From Streptomyces smyrnaeus (GTDB taxonomy: Bacteria > Actinomycetota > Actinomycetes > Streptomycetales > Streptomycetaceae): a DNA stretch of 64,000 nt. A program made the translations under genes and the position numbers. Below the pieces are notes generated by a model that saw nothing but the letters and a program-made list of their open reading frames with translations, had not been told where the DNA came from and ran no database searches. Location: positions 1 to 64,000 of the forward strand of contig NZ_JAFFZM010000015.1 in the NCBI RefSeq assembly GCF_017676345.1, read 5' to 3'. Every line of letters starts with the position of its first letter. Positions within the stretch are counted from its first letter, which is position 1. Positions 1-14,035 of the stretch are shown one piece after another.

Positions 1-8
1 AATTCTTG

Positions 9-53
9 AAAGTCGTGGTCCCCGGACGTCAGTTCGGGGACCACGACTTTTTT
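9..53 (+). terminator. Intrinsic terminator of the upstream unit
   Basis: A perfect 15-bp inverted repeat (9-23 with 36-50) encloses a 12-base loop and runs straight into a T-rich tract (48-53). This is a textbook rho-independent terminator for a plus-strand gene lying left of the window. By synteny that gene could be RNase J, but it is not visible here. Confidence 0.85.
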
Positions 54-98
54 GTGTGTGGTCACCGGAAGTTCACGTTGCCTGGACATCATCCGAGC

Positions 99-803
99 AT
101 GGGGACATCACAGTTGACCGCAGCGGGCGTCAGCGCCGGGGACGAGGTCGTCGTGCCGTCGTTCGGCGGGGCCGACGTCGCGCGGGCCGTGCGGGAGCTC
201 GGAGCGCGGCCCGTCTTTGCCGACATAGATGCCGACACCTACTGTCTCGATCCCGCGTCCGCGGCAGGTGCGGTGACTGCGCGGACCGCGGCTATCGTGC
301 CCGTTCACCTCTTCGGTCGTGCTGCGGACCTTGCCGCTCTGTGTGCGGCGGGGGAGCAGCTGGACGTTCCGGTCGTGGAGTGGGAGCCGCTGCCGCGTAC
401 GGATGCGATCGACGCGGTACGGCGGCGCCAGTACGCCACCTATCTGGGGCGTCGGCTCAGGGGAGTTGCTGTCCCCGTGGTCGGGGATGGCGTCGAACAT
501 GCCTGTACGGAGTATGTGGTGCGAGTGCCTGGGAACGGGCGGCCCGATCGGGACGCCTTCCGGCGGGCGCTGCGCATGAAGGGCGTTGCGTGCGACGTTC
601 CGGTGCGGGTGCCGGCCCACCGGCTGCCGGAGTACGCGCAGCACATGGAACAGGTGACGGCTGTCCGGCTTCCGGAGGCGGAGCGTGCTGCTGATGAGTG
701 CCTGTCGTTGCCGTTGAGTGCGGCCATGACGAAGAAGGATCTGCACCGGGTGGTGTCGGCCTGCAACGCGCTCGGTGGGCTGCTGCGGGAACGCGCCGGC
801 TGA
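99..803 (+). CDS. DegT/DnrJ/EryC1/StrS-like protein lacking the catalytic core
   Basis: The 234-residue product resembles sugar aminotransferases at both ends. The N-terminal part has GDEVVVPSFGG, the ARPVFADIDADTYCLDP segment and IVPVHLFGR. The C-terminal part has ADECLSLPLS followed by a final helix. Family members are usually about 370 residues. Here VPVVEWE passes almost directly into the RRRQYATYLG helix, so the middle block that carries the PLP-binding lysine and the glycine-rich turn is absent. It is therefore unlikely to be an active aminotransferase. I chose the ATG at 99 because residues encoded upstream of it do not resemble the family and overlap the terminator. It is an isolated gene followed by tRNA-Thr. 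It may be a structural or regulatory remnant; function unknown. Confidence 0.75.
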   Translation: MGTSQLTAAGVSAGDEVVVPSFGGADVARAVRELGARPVFADIDADTYCLDPASAAGAVTARTAAIVPVHLFGRAADLAALCAAGEQLDVPVVEWEPLPRTDAIDAVRRRQYATYLGRRLRGVAVPVVGDGVEHACTEYVVRVPGNGRPDRDAFRRALRMKGVACDVPVRVPAHRLPEYAQHMEQVTAVRLPEAERAADECLSLPLSAAMTKKDLHRVVSACNALGGLLRERAG

Positions 804-826
804 GTGCGGCGGGGCTCCGGCGCCAG

Positions 827-856
827 TTCGATCCAGCGCCGTGGATCGGGTAAGAT
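827..856 (+). promoter_or_regulatory. Probable vegetative promoter of tRNA-Thr
   Basis: TTCGAT (827-832) and TAAGAT (851-856) are separated by 18 bases and lie 17 bases before the mature tRNA 5' end, the expected position for a tRNA gene promoter. The -10 element matches TAnnnT; the -35 element is weak. Confidence 0.4.
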
Positions 857-872
857 CTCTACCGCTGGCCGC

Positions 873-945
873 GCCCCAATAGCTCAGTCGGCAGAGCGTC
901 TCCATGGTAAGGAGAAGGTCAACGGTTCGATTCCGTTTTGGGGCT
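873..945 (+). tRNA. tRNA-Thr (anticodon GGT)
   Basis: A complete cloverleaf can be drawn. The acceptor stem GCCCCAA (873-879) pairs with TTGGGGC (938-944), with a T discriminator at 945. The D arm contains AGCTCAGTCGG. The anticodon stem TCTCC/GGAGA encloses a seven-base loop ATGGTAA with anticodon GGT, reading ACC threonine codons. The T arm contains GGTTCGATTCC. CCA is not encoded, as is common in Streptomyces. Confidence 0.95.
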
Positions 946-960
946 CTCCTCAAGCGAATT

Positions 961-990
961 GAAGGCCCTCGCCCATCGGCGGGGGCCTTC
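961..990. terminator. Terminator between tRNA-Thr and osaC
   Basis: A 13-bp stem (961-973 with 978-990, one G:T pair) with a four-base loop is followed by TTC. It lies just after the tRNA and 30 bases from the osaC stop codon, so it can serve both converging transcripts. Confidence 0.75.
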
Positions 991-1020
991 TTCGTATGCG
1001 TTCTCAGCGCCGGGGCCGGA

Positions 1021-3813
1021 TCACTGGCACTCCGGGACGCGCATGGCGAGAATGGCCATGTCGTCCGAGGGGGCGTCGCTCGCGAAGCGTTCGACAGCGC
1101 GCATGATGCGGGCCGCCACTGCACCGGCGTTGAGGCCCGTGCAGGTGCCCAGGACGTCGGCCAGGCCGTCGTCGCCGAGCATGCGGGTGCCCTCGCGGCG
1201 CTCCGTCACGCCGTCGGTCACGCACAGCAGGACGTCACCCGGGTCGAGGGAGACGGTCTGCTCGTACAGTTCCAGGTCCTCCATGACGCCGAGCAAGGGC
1301 TGGGGGTCGGCGGCCGGTTCCACGCTGCCGTCCTGACGCAGGCGCAGCGGGAGCGGGTGGCCGGCGCAGACGACCTTCAGCTCCGCGCTGCCGTCCTCCT
1401 GGGGGCGCATCTCGCCGTAGAGGAGGGTGAGGAAGCGACTGCGCGCCCCCTCGTCCAGGATGGCCGTGTTGAGGCGTTCCAGCACCGCCGGGCCGCCGAG
1501 GCCCTCGCGGGCGAGCAGGCGCAGCGCGTGGCGGGCCAGGCCGGTGACGGCAGCCGCCTCGGGACCCGTGCCGCAGACATCGCCGATGGCGAAGCCGTAG
1601 GTGCCCTCGCTGATCTCGAAGAGGTCGTAGAAGTCGCCGCCGACCTCGTTTCCCTCGCCGGCCGCGCGATAGATGACCTCGACCTCGACGCCACCTTCGA
1701 CCTCGGGCGTCTCGGGCGGCAGCAGGCTGCGCTGCAGGGACTGGCTGATCGCGGTGCGCTCCGAGTAGAGACGCGCGTTGTCCAGGGCGAGCGCGGCGCG
1801 GCGGGAGAGGTCCTCGGCCAGTTCCAGGATCTCCTGCCGGAACCGTTCGTCGGTGGGCTTGCCCAGGGTGAGCATGCCGATGACGCGGTTGCGCGCGACC
1901 AGGGGCAGCACGACGGTCTCACCGCCGACAGCGGCTGCCGTGGCCAGGGTGGTGCCGGGGGACAGCTGGTGGTCCTCGCCGTCCAGCGAGACGTTGCGCA
2001 GCGAGGTGCGCATCGCCGCGGAGTGCGCGGCCTCGGTGGGGGCCGTCCACACGCGTGCTCCGGGCGTGGGGACGGGCTCGGGTGGTTCGACCTTGGCGAG
2101 CAGCGCCTTGAGGTTGTCGATGCGGTCCTCGTCCTCGTGCAGGACGTAGGAGAGCTTGGGATCCGAGCCCTGGTCGGCGACGGTGTAGACGGCGCACCAG
2201 GTGGCCAGTGTCGGCACCGTCATCTGGGCCATCAGAGCGAGGGTCTGGTCCCGGTCGAGGGTTCCGGCGAGCAGGTCGGAGGCTTCGACGAGGAAGGAGA
2301 GCGAGCCGCGGCGCAGGCGTTCCAGTTCGGTGAGGCGGGCGCGCTCGACGGCGAGGGCGATACGGTCGGCGGCGAACTGGAGGCGCAGCGCCTCCTCGTT
2401 GGTGTAGCGGCCGGCGGCCTCGGTGGCGACACCGAGCGAGCCGGTGAGCCGGCCTTCCACCTTGAGGGGGACGGTGACCACGGAGCGCATGCCTGTCCCG
2501 TCGAGGAGGGGCACGGCGCCGGGGACCACGGTGAGATCCTCGTGGACGGACGGCATCCGGGCGGAGCCGTAGCGGCCGCTGCCGGTCTCGACGGGGACGC
2601 GGGCGAACCGTTGCCGGGCCGAGGGGAGTCCGGTGGAGGCGCGGACCTCCAGCTCCGTCTCGTCGTCGGTGGCCAGCAGGAGGTACGCGGAGTCGCCGTC
2701 GAGCATGTCCCTGGCGCGTTCGACGGTGCGTTGGAGCAGGCCGTCGAGGTCGTCGGGGGCCGGGGAGCCGATGAAGACCTCGAAGGGGTCGGTGGCCGAC
2801 TGCTCCTGGGAGTCGCCAGCCGTACCGGTGTTGTCGTGCGAGTGGACGCGGGGCGGGGACTGCAGGACGGCGCGTTCGTGCTCGCGCACCAGCAGGCAGA
2901 CGGTGGAGGGCTCGCCGTCGCTGTCCCGTACCCGTAGGTGGGAGGCGTAGACGGGGATGGTGCGGCCGTCCGAGCCGCGCATGCCGTAGGAGCCCTCCCA
3001 GCGGGAGAGGCGCAGCGCCTCGGCGACCCCGGTGCCGGTGCCGGGGGTGTGGGGCCAGGCGGCGAAGTCGGTGAGCGGCTTGCCGATGACCTGGTCCGCG
3101 GGGTAGTCGAACAGCTCGGTGGCGTCCTCGTTCCAGGCGCTGATCGAGCCGCTGCGGTCGACCTGGACGACGGCGACGCGGACGCGGGTGTCGGTGACCG
3201 GCAGTGCGGTGTCCGGGAGGGCGGGGCCTGCCGTGCGGGTGCCGACGGGGCGCTCGGGCAGGTCCAGACGGAACCAGACGCGCTTGTCGGACGCGGTGTA
3301 GTCGACGCCCCAGCGGGTGGCCAGGGCCGAGGCGAGCAGCAGTCCGCGGCCGCCTTCGCGGTCCGGGCCGGCGGGCTGCGGGTTGACCTCCTGGAGGGGC
3401 AGCTCGCGCTCGGGGTAGCGGTCGATGACCTCGATGCGGACACCGTCCTCGTCGCGCAGGCACAGCACCTCGGCGGCGGTTCCGGCGTGCACCACGGCGT
3501 TGGTGACCAGCTCGCTGGTGAGTACGACGGCGTCGTCGACGATGTCGGACAGGCCCCAGCCCTGGAGGGTGTCGCGTACGAAGCCGCGCGCGGTGGCGAC
3601 GGACCGGCCCACCGGTTCGAAGGTGGCGGCGGCTCGTGCGGTGATCACTGGTCTCCCCATGGATGTCCTGTCGGCCAGGCGCACTGGTGTGCGCTGTGCG
3701 GTCAGGGCCGTGACGGTCCCCGCCTCTTCGTTCGGGCCTTGTTGTGAGCCCACGGCGCTCGGGGGGATCCCGGTGGGAAATCCCCCGCGCTCGGCGCTCT
3801 GCTCTTGCGTCAC
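1021..3813 (-). CDS. osaC: OsaC: RsbW-like ATPase / PAS / GAF / PP2C multidomain regulator
   Basis: The 930-residue cytoplasmic protein starts at GTG 3813. In order it has an RsbW-type HATPase domain (about 55-185; N box LTSELVTNAVVHAG, G2 box GGRGLLLASALA), a PAS domain (about 205-310), two GAF-like domains (about 345-690) and a SpoIIE/PP2C phosphatase domain (about 705-925) with metal-ligand motifs VGGDFYD, IGDVCGTG and PSDDMAIL. The first domain is of the anti-sigma-factor kinase class and the last of the class that dephosphorylates anti-anti-sigma factors. S. coelicolor OsaC has this architecture and acts on sigma-B after osmotic stress (from memory). It is divergent from osaA, as expected. 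Symbol given from architecture plus synteny. Confidence 0.9.
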   Translation of the reverse strand: MTQEQSAERGGFPTGIPPSAVGSQQGPNEEAGTVTALTAQRTPVRLADRTSMGRPVITARAAATFEPVGRSVATARGFVRDTLQGWGLSDIVDDAVVLTSELVTNAVVHAGTAAEVLCLRDEDGVRIEVIDRYPERELPLQEVNPQPAGPDREGGRGLLLASALATRWGVDYTASDKRVWFRLDLPERPVGTRTAGPALPDTALPVTDTRVRVAVVQVDRSGSISAWNEDATELFDYPADQVIGKPLTDFAAWPHTPGTGTGVAEALRLSRWEGSYGMRGSDGRTIPVYASHLRVRDSDGEPSTVCLLVREHERAVLQSPPRVHSHDNTGTAGDSQEQSATDPFEVFIGSPAPDDLDGLLQRTVERARDMLDGDSAYLLLATDDETELEVRASTGLPSARQRFARVPVETGSGRYGSARMPSVHEDLTVVPGAVPLLDGTGMRSVVTVPLKVEGRLTGSLGVATEAAGRYTNEEALRLQFAADRIALAVERARLTELERLRRGSLSFLVEASDLLAGTLDRDQTLALMAQMTVPTLATWCAVYTVADQGSDPKLSYVLHEDEDRIDNLKALLAKVEPPEPVPTPGARVWTAPTEAAHSAAMRTSLRNVSLDGEDHQLSPGTTLATAAAVGGETVVLPLVARNRVIGMLTLGKPTDERFRQEILELAEDLSRRAALALDNARLYSERTAISQSLQRSLLPPETPEVEGGVEVEVIYRAAGEGNEVGGDFYDLFEISEGTYGFAIGDVCGTGPEAAAVTGLARHALRLLAREGLGGPAVLERLNTAILDEGARSRFLTLLYGEMRPQEDGSAELKVVCAGHPLPLRLRQDGSVEPAADPQPLLGVMEDLELYEQTVSLDPGDVLLCVTDGVTERREGTRMLGDDGLADVLGTCTGLNAGAVAARIMRAVERFASDAPSDDMAILAMRVPECQ

Positions 3814-4108
3814 CGCAGCGCCCCTCCGTCGCCCTTCGTACTCACACCGCTGCCCCCTGCGAAGCCCCTACCCATCGGACCCGGTCGGGCACCCCGCCGG
3901 CATGGGGGTGAACGGACAGCCGGGTGCCAGGTTACTTACGTATCCGCGACGAGTGGCTGCCGGATGCGGGTGATTTCCCTCCGGGTCCGCGAACGCAGTG
4001 CGATATGCCATGCTGCCGAACTGTTATCGCCGGGTTCGGGCAGGGTGAAACACTGGGAAGGCTCGGAGTACAGGGCCCGGGCAGGAAGGTCGACCCGCAG
4101 GAGGGGCA
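3814..4108. promoter_or_regulatory. Divergent osaC / osaA control region
   Basis: These 295 bases carry both promoters. On the minus strand a GGGTAG (plus-strand CTACCC at 3868-3873) resembles the sigma-B -10 element, but no properly spaced GNNT -35 was found. On the plus strand the stretch CGATATGCCATGCT (about 3999-4012) could contain a -10. The osaA Shine-Dalgarno CAGGAGG is at 4098-4104. Confidence 0.3.
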
Positions 4109-9787
<5,679 letters not shown>

Positions 9788-9817
9788 ATATGACACCGTG
9801 TCGATGAGGGCCTTATG

Positions 9818-9846
9818 TTGACTCAGTGTGGTCAAGCGCGTGTGGA
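9818..9846 (+). promoter_or_regulatory. Possible osaB promoter
   Basis: TTGACT (9818-9823) is followed after 17 bases by TGTGGA, a good -35 with a poor -10. A second candidate -10, TACCAT, lies at 9948-9953. The 248 bases between osaA and osaB are long enough for an independent promoter. Confidence 0.25.
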
Positions 9847-10035
9847 AACGCGGTAAACCGGGAACCTTTTGGTCCCCTGGGGCGTTTCTGCTACGTGCAC
9901 AGTGACAACACGGTGACAGGGTGTGGCGGACCGCAGGGTGCGGCTACCATGACCGGCACAAGGACGGGCGGCGGCGACAGGAAGCCGCTCCCAGGGGCGG
10001 CGTCCGAGAGGCTGCCGGGGCGAGGAGGACGGGCC

Positions 10036-10731
10036 ATGGTGCAGAAGGCCAAGATCCTCCTGGTCGATGACCGGCCGGAGAATCTGCTGGCGCTGGAGGC
10101 CATTCTCTCCGCGCTCGATCAGACGCTGGTACGGGCATCGTCAGGGGAGGAAGCGCTCAAAGCGCTGCTGACCGACGACTTCGCGGTCATTCTGCTGGAT
10201 GTCCAGATGCCAGGTATGGACGGCTTCGAGACAGCCGCCCACATCAAGCGGCGTGAGCGCACCCGCGACATCCCGATCATCTTCCTCACGGCCATCAACC
10301 ACGGTCCGCACCACACCTTCCGCGGCTACGCGGCCGGTGCGGTCGACTACATCTCCAAGCCGTTCGACCCCTGGGTGCTGCGGGCGAAGGTCTCGGTCTT
10401 CGTCGACCTCTACATGAAGAACGTGCAGCTGCGTGAGCAGGCGTCGCTGCTGCGGCTCCAGTTGGAGGGCAACGGCGGCGAGCGGCACCCCGGCGCGGGC
10501 GAGGACAGCGAGGAGGCGCAGGGCCTGCTGGTCGAACTGTCCGCGCGGCTGGCGGCCGTCGAGGAGCAGGCCGAGGCGCTCACCAAGCAGCTGGGCGACT
10601 CGGCGGACGCCGCCACGGCAGCTACAGCCGCCCATCTGGAGCGCAAACTGGCCGGGTTGCGCAGCGCACTTGACGCGCTGGGGCCCGGCACGGACGGCGA
10701 CCCTTCGGCCCAGGTGCCCTCCCAGAACTGA
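10036..10731 (+). CDS. osaB: OsaB: response regulator with coiled-coil output
   Basis: The 231-residue protein has an N-terminal receiver domain (about 5-125) with acidic pocket LLVDDRPEN, phosphoacceptor Asp in ILLDVQMPGMDG, the Thr in FLTAINHG and Lys in ISKPFDP. There is no DNA-binding domain; the remainder is helical and charged, with a heptad-like segment (LLRLQLEG, LVELSARLAAVEEQAEALTK). I chose ATG 10036 because GAGGAGG sits about eight bases upstream and the receiver begins at once. It is the partner of OsaA by position; in S. coelicolor OsaB is needed for growth under osmotic stress (known of the family). The output may be protein-protein contact. Confidence 0.88.
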   Translation: MVQKAKILLVDDRPENLLALEAILSALDQTLVRASSGEEALKALLTDDFAVILLDVQMPGMDGFETAAHIKRRERTRDIPIIFLTAINHGPHHTFRGYAAGAVDYISKPFDPWVLRAKVSVFVDLYMKNVQLREQASLLRLQLEGNGGERHPGAGEDSEEAQGLLVELSARLAAVEEQAEALTKQLGDSADAATAATAAHLERKLAGLRSALDALGPGTDGDPSAQVPSQN

Positions 10732-10841
10732 CCGCCTCCCCGCCGTGTCTGACGCCGGCTCGGGAACAGGCGCCCCCGTGAGCGCATGCGGCCCCCCGGT
10801 CATCCGTGCCTCGGATGCCCGGCCCAGGTAACCTCACACCT

Positions 10842-13640
10842 ATGGCCTCACGCGCGTCGGGAACAGGAAAGGCTGCCAAGAAAGCACCCGCCAAAAAGGC
10901 TGCCCCGAAAGCCGCGAAGGCGGCCCCGGCGAAGAAGGCGCCGCCCAAGAAGGCACCCGCCAAGAAGGCCGCGGCCAAGGGCGGCAAGGGCAAGGCCCAG
11001 GCGCCGTCCCCCACCAGCGGTGTGCTCAAGGTGCTGAAGGCTTGCTGGCTCGGCCTTGCGCACGCCGTCGGCGCGGTCCTTCGCGGGATAGGGCGCAGCG
11101 GCAAGGCGCTGGATCCGGCGCACCGCAAGGACGGCCTCGCGCTGCTGCTGCTGGGGCTGGCGCTGATCGTCGCCGCGGGCACCTGGTCGAATCTGCAGGG
11201 TCCGGTCGGCGACCTGGTGGAGATGCTGGTGACCGGCGCCTTCGGCAGGCTGGATCTGCTGGTGCCGATACTGCTCGCCGTCATCTCCGTGCGGCTGATC
11301 CGCCATCCGGAGAAGCCGGAGGCCAACGGTCGTATCGTGATCGGGCTTTCGGCGCTCCTGGTCGGGGTGCTCGGGCTCGTCCACATCGGCTGCGGGGCGC
11401 CCGGCAGAGGCGAGGGCGACGACGCGCTGCGGGACGCGGGCGGCCTGGTCGGTTGGGGCGTCTCCCGGCCGCTGATCTTCACCGTGGGCGAGATGCTGGC
11501 GGTGGCGCTGCTGGCTCTCGTCACCGTCTTCGGGCTGCTGGTCGTGACGGCCACACCGGTCAACGCCATCCCGCAGCGGCTGCGGGCGGCCGGGATCCGG
11601 CTCGGCATCATCCAGCCGGTGGCCGGCTACGACTACGACGTCGAGCCGGACGAGGAGGAGCCGGCCGCGGCGCGTCGTGCGCACAGCATGCGCAAGGAAC
11701 AGATCGCGCCGGCACTCGCCGAGAAGGAAGCCCTCGACCGCCGTCGCCGCGCCGGCCGGCAGGGCAGGCGGGCGGCCGGTAGGCAGGAGCCGCTGCCCGG
11801 GGACGGTGTCGCCTCCGGCGCGAGCGCCGGGGAGACCGAGCGGACGCTGGACGCGTTCGACGTGGCCGCCGCTGCCGCAGCCTCGCTGGACGGAGCCGTG
11901 GTCAACGGCATCCAGCCTTCGCCGGTGGTCGCCGATCTGACCAGTTCGGTTGCCAAGTCCCGCGGCCGGAAGCGTCAGGACGGTGGTGCCGACTCCGCCG
12001 TGCCGGGCGCCCGGAGCAGGGGCGGAGCCGGCGGCGGGAGCGCCTCTGCCGCCGGCCACTCCGACGACGAGCGCACCGAGCGGACCCCGGTGCCGGACCT
12101 GACCAGGGCACCGGCGCCGCCGGAGCCGGCCGAACTGCCTCCGCGTGCCGAACAGCTCCAGCTGGCGGGGGACATCACCTACGCGCTGCCGTCCCTGGAC
12201 CTGCTGGAGCGCGGTGGGCCGGGTCGGTCCCGCAGCGCCGCCAACGACCAGGTGGTGCGGTCGCTGACCACCGTGTTCACCGAGTTCAAGGTGGACGCCG
12301 CCGTCACCGGCTTCACCCGTGGCCCGACCGTCACCCGGTACGAGATCGAGCTCGGCCCCGGGGTGAAGGTCGAGAAGATCACCGCGCTGGCCAAGAACAT
12401 CGCCTACGCCGTCGCCAGCCCCGACGTACGCATCATCAACCCGATCCCCGGCAAGTCCGCGGTGGGCATCGAGATCCCCAACAGCGACCGCGAGATGGTC
12501 AACCTCGGCGATGTGCTGCGCTCCGCCGAGGCCGCGGGCGAGGAGCATCCGCTGCTGGTCGGGCTCGGCAAGGACGTCGAGGGCGGCTATGTCTCGGCCA
12601 ACCTGGCGAAGATGCCGCACATCCTGGTCGCGGGCGCCACCGGCTCGGGCAAGTCCTCCTGCATCAACTGCCTCATCACTTCGGTGATGGCCCGGGCCAC
12701 CCCGGAGGATGTGCGGATGGTCCTCGTGGACCCCAAGCGCGTCGAGCTGACCGCCTACGAGGGCATCCCGCACCTGATCACGCCGATCATCACCAACCCG
12801 AAGAAGGCCGCGGAAGCACTCCAGTGGGTCGTCCGCGAGATGGACCTGCGCTACGACGATCTGGCGGCGTTCGGCTTCCGCCACATCGACGACTTCAACG
12901 AGGCGGTGCGGGCCGGCCGGGTCTCGGCGCCGGAGGGCAGCGAGCGGGAACTGACGCCGTACCCCTATCTGCTGGTGATCGTGGACGAGCTGGCGGATCT
13001 GATGATGGTGGCGCCGCGCGACGTGGAGGACGCGATCGTGCGGATCACCCAGCTGGCGCGAGCCGCGGGCATTCATCTGGTGCTGGCCACCCAGCGGCCC
13101 TCGGTCGATGTCGTCACCGGCCTCATCAAGGCGAACGTCCCCTCCCGGCTCGGCTTTTCCACCTCCTCCCTCGCCGACAGCCGCGTCATCCTCGATCAGG
13201 GAGGCGCCGAGAAGCTGATCGGCAAGGGCGACGGGCTGTTCCTGCCGATGGGCGCCAGCAAGCCGACCCGGATGCAGGGCGCCTACGTCAACGAGCGGGA
13301 GGTCCAGGCGGTCGTCGAGCACTGCAAGGCGCAGATGACGCCCGTCTTCCGGGAGGACGTCACCGGCGGCCAGAGCAAGAAGAAGGAGATCGACGAGGAG
13401 ATCGGCGACGACATGGATCTGCTCTGCCAGGCGGCGGAGCTGGTCGTGTCCACCCAGTTCGGCTCCACCTCGATGCTCCAACGCAAGCTGCGGGTGGGTT
13501 TCGCCAAGGCCGGCCGGCTGATGGACCTCATGGAGTCGCGGGGCGTGGTGGGTCCGAGCGAGGGCTCCAAGGCGCGGGACGTACTGGTCAAGCCCGAGGA
13601 ACTGGACGGGGTGCTCACGGCCATCCGGGGCGGCGAGTAG
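10842..13640 (+). CDS. ftsK: FtsK/SpoIIIE DNA translocase with histone H1-like tail
   Basis: The 932-residue septal DNA pump clears chromosomes from closing sporulation septa. The first 55 residues are almost entirely Lys, Ala and Pro (repeated KKAPAKKA), unlike a normal FtsK N-terminus. About four membrane segments follow (near 98-115, 137-153, 164-182 and 215-236), then an Ala/Gly-rich linker and the motor with Walker A GATGSGKSS (about 600) and Walker B LLVIVDELADLM (about 714). The C-terminal gamma winged helix is present (AAELVVSTQFGSTSMLQRKL). Start at ATG 10842: no Shine-Dalgarno, but TAACCT ends seven bases upstream, suggesting a leaderless mRNA. An alternative start at 10806 would add 12 residues and lie above that -10. 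Confidence 0.93.
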   Translation: MASRASGTGKAAKKAPAKKAAPKAAKAAPAKKAPPKKAPAKKAAAKGGKGKAQAPSPTSGVLKVLKACWLGLAHAVGAVLRGIGRSGKALDPAHRKDGLALLLLGLALIVAAGTWSNLQGPVGDLVEMLVTGAFGRLDLLVPILLAVISVRLIRHPEKPEANGRIVIGLSALLVGVLGLVHIGCGAPGRGEGDDALRDAGGLVGWGVSRPLIFTVGEMLAVALLALVTVFGLLVVTATPVNAIPQRLRAAGIRLGIIQPVAGYDYDVEPDEEEPAAARRAHSMRKEQIAPALAEKEALDRRRRAGRQGRRAAGRQEPLPGDGVASGASAGETERTLDAFDVAAAAAASLDGAVVNGIQPSPVVADLTSSVAKSRGRKRQDGGADSAVPGARSRGGAGGGSASAAGHSDDERTERTPVPDLTRAPAPPEPAELPPRAEQLQLAGDITYALPSLDLLERGGPGRSRSAANDQVVRSLTTVFTEFKVDAAVTGFTRGPTVTRYEIELGPGVKVEKITALAKNIAYAVASPDVRIINPIPGKSAVGIEIPNSDREMVNLGDVLRSAEAAGEEHPLLVGLGKDVEGGYVSANLAKMPHILVAGATGSGKSSCINCLITSVMARATPEDVRMVLVDPKRVELTAYEGIPHLITPIITNPKKAAEALQWVVREMDLRYDDLAAFGFRHIDDFNEAVRAGRVSAPEGSERELTPYPYLLVIVDELADLMMVAPRDVEDAIVRITQLARAAGIHLVLATQRPSVDVVTGLIKANVPSRLGFSTSSLADSRVILDQGGAEKLIGKGDGLFLPMGASKPTRMQGAYVNEREVQAVVEHCKAQMTPVFREDVTGGQSKKKEIDEEIGDDMDLLCQAAELVVSTQFGSTSMLQRKLRVGFAKAGRLMDLMESRGVVGPSEGSKARDVLVKPEELDGVLTAIRGGE

Positions 13641-13822
13641 GGCCTGCCGCGGCGGCCTGCGGACACACGGCAGCACGGGCGGTACGGGCAGGCGGTACGG
13701 GCAGAACGGGTGGCGCTGGCGGCGCGCCGGGCGTCCGGCGCCACGGGCGGCCCACCCGGCACCGGAATACCCGTGCGGCACCCGCCGCACGGCGGGCACA
13801 GCTCACTCGAAAGGGCGAGCGA

Positions 13823-13849
13823 GGCAACCGTTTCCGTGGTGTATACGTC
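13823..13849 (+). promoter_or_regulatory. Candidate ECF-sigma promoter
   Basis: GGCAACC (13823-13829) and CGTC (13846-13849) are separated by 16 bases, which fits the AAC / CGTC pattern used by many actinobacterial ECF sigma factors. It faces the RodZ-like gene, 187 bases from its start. Short motif in GC-rich DNA, so tentative. Confidence 0.3.
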
Positions 13850-13925
13850 AAGTTGAGGGAAGGGACGGTTCAGGCGTCGGCGCACCCCGTGCGCGCGGGC
13901 GCCATCCGGCGCAGCTCGGTCATAC

Positions 13926-13947
13926 GTACGCCATACATATGGCGTAC
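13926..13947. promoter_or_regulatory. Perfect 22-bp palindrome, operator-like
   Basis: GTACGCCATA, two bases, then TATGGCGTAC: ten-base arms match without error. It is AT-richer than its surroundings and lies 89 bases upstream of the RodZ-like start and just above the -10 candidate at 13990, the usual place for a dimeric regulator. No T tract follows, so a terminator is unlikely. Confidence 0.5.
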
Positions 13948-13964
13948 AAAGTTGCTCCGCCCGC

Positions 13965-13995
13965 TTGCCCCACCCTTTTGCCCCGCCCCTAGACT
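13965..13995 (+). promoter_or_regulatory. Probable promoter of the RodZ-like gene
   Basis: TAGACT (13990-13995) is a good -10. TTGCCC (13965-13970) is a possible -35, though the 19-base spacer is long. The predicted start point lies about 35 bases before the GTG. Confidence 0.4.
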
Positions 13996-14035
13996 GAACC
14001 TCCAGCAGGTGGCTACACGCTCGAAAGGCGCCCCC

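Larger units (their letters stand above)
13641..14035. other. 395-bp intergenic region between ftsK and the RodZ-like gene
   Basis: No convincing gene is present. The right half holds an ECF-like promoter candidate, a perfect palindrome and a vegetative-type -10, all listed separately. The left half (13641-13820) is simple GC-rich sequence (CGGGCGGTACGGGCAGGCGG and similar) in which I see nothing definite. Confidence 0.5.

Noticed and set aside
873..945. tRNA-Thr as an integration site for a mobile element
   Set aside because: No integrase gene and no duplicated 3' tRNA end were found nearby.
904..2937. 677-residue plus-strand frame antisense to osaC
   Set aside because: Shadow of a GC-rich gene: no domain resemblance, and codon bias supports only the osaC frame.
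3868..3873. Sigma-B promoter for osaC (GGGTAG on the minus strand)
   Set aside because: No GNNT element 14-16 bases upstream; a single hexamer is too weak.
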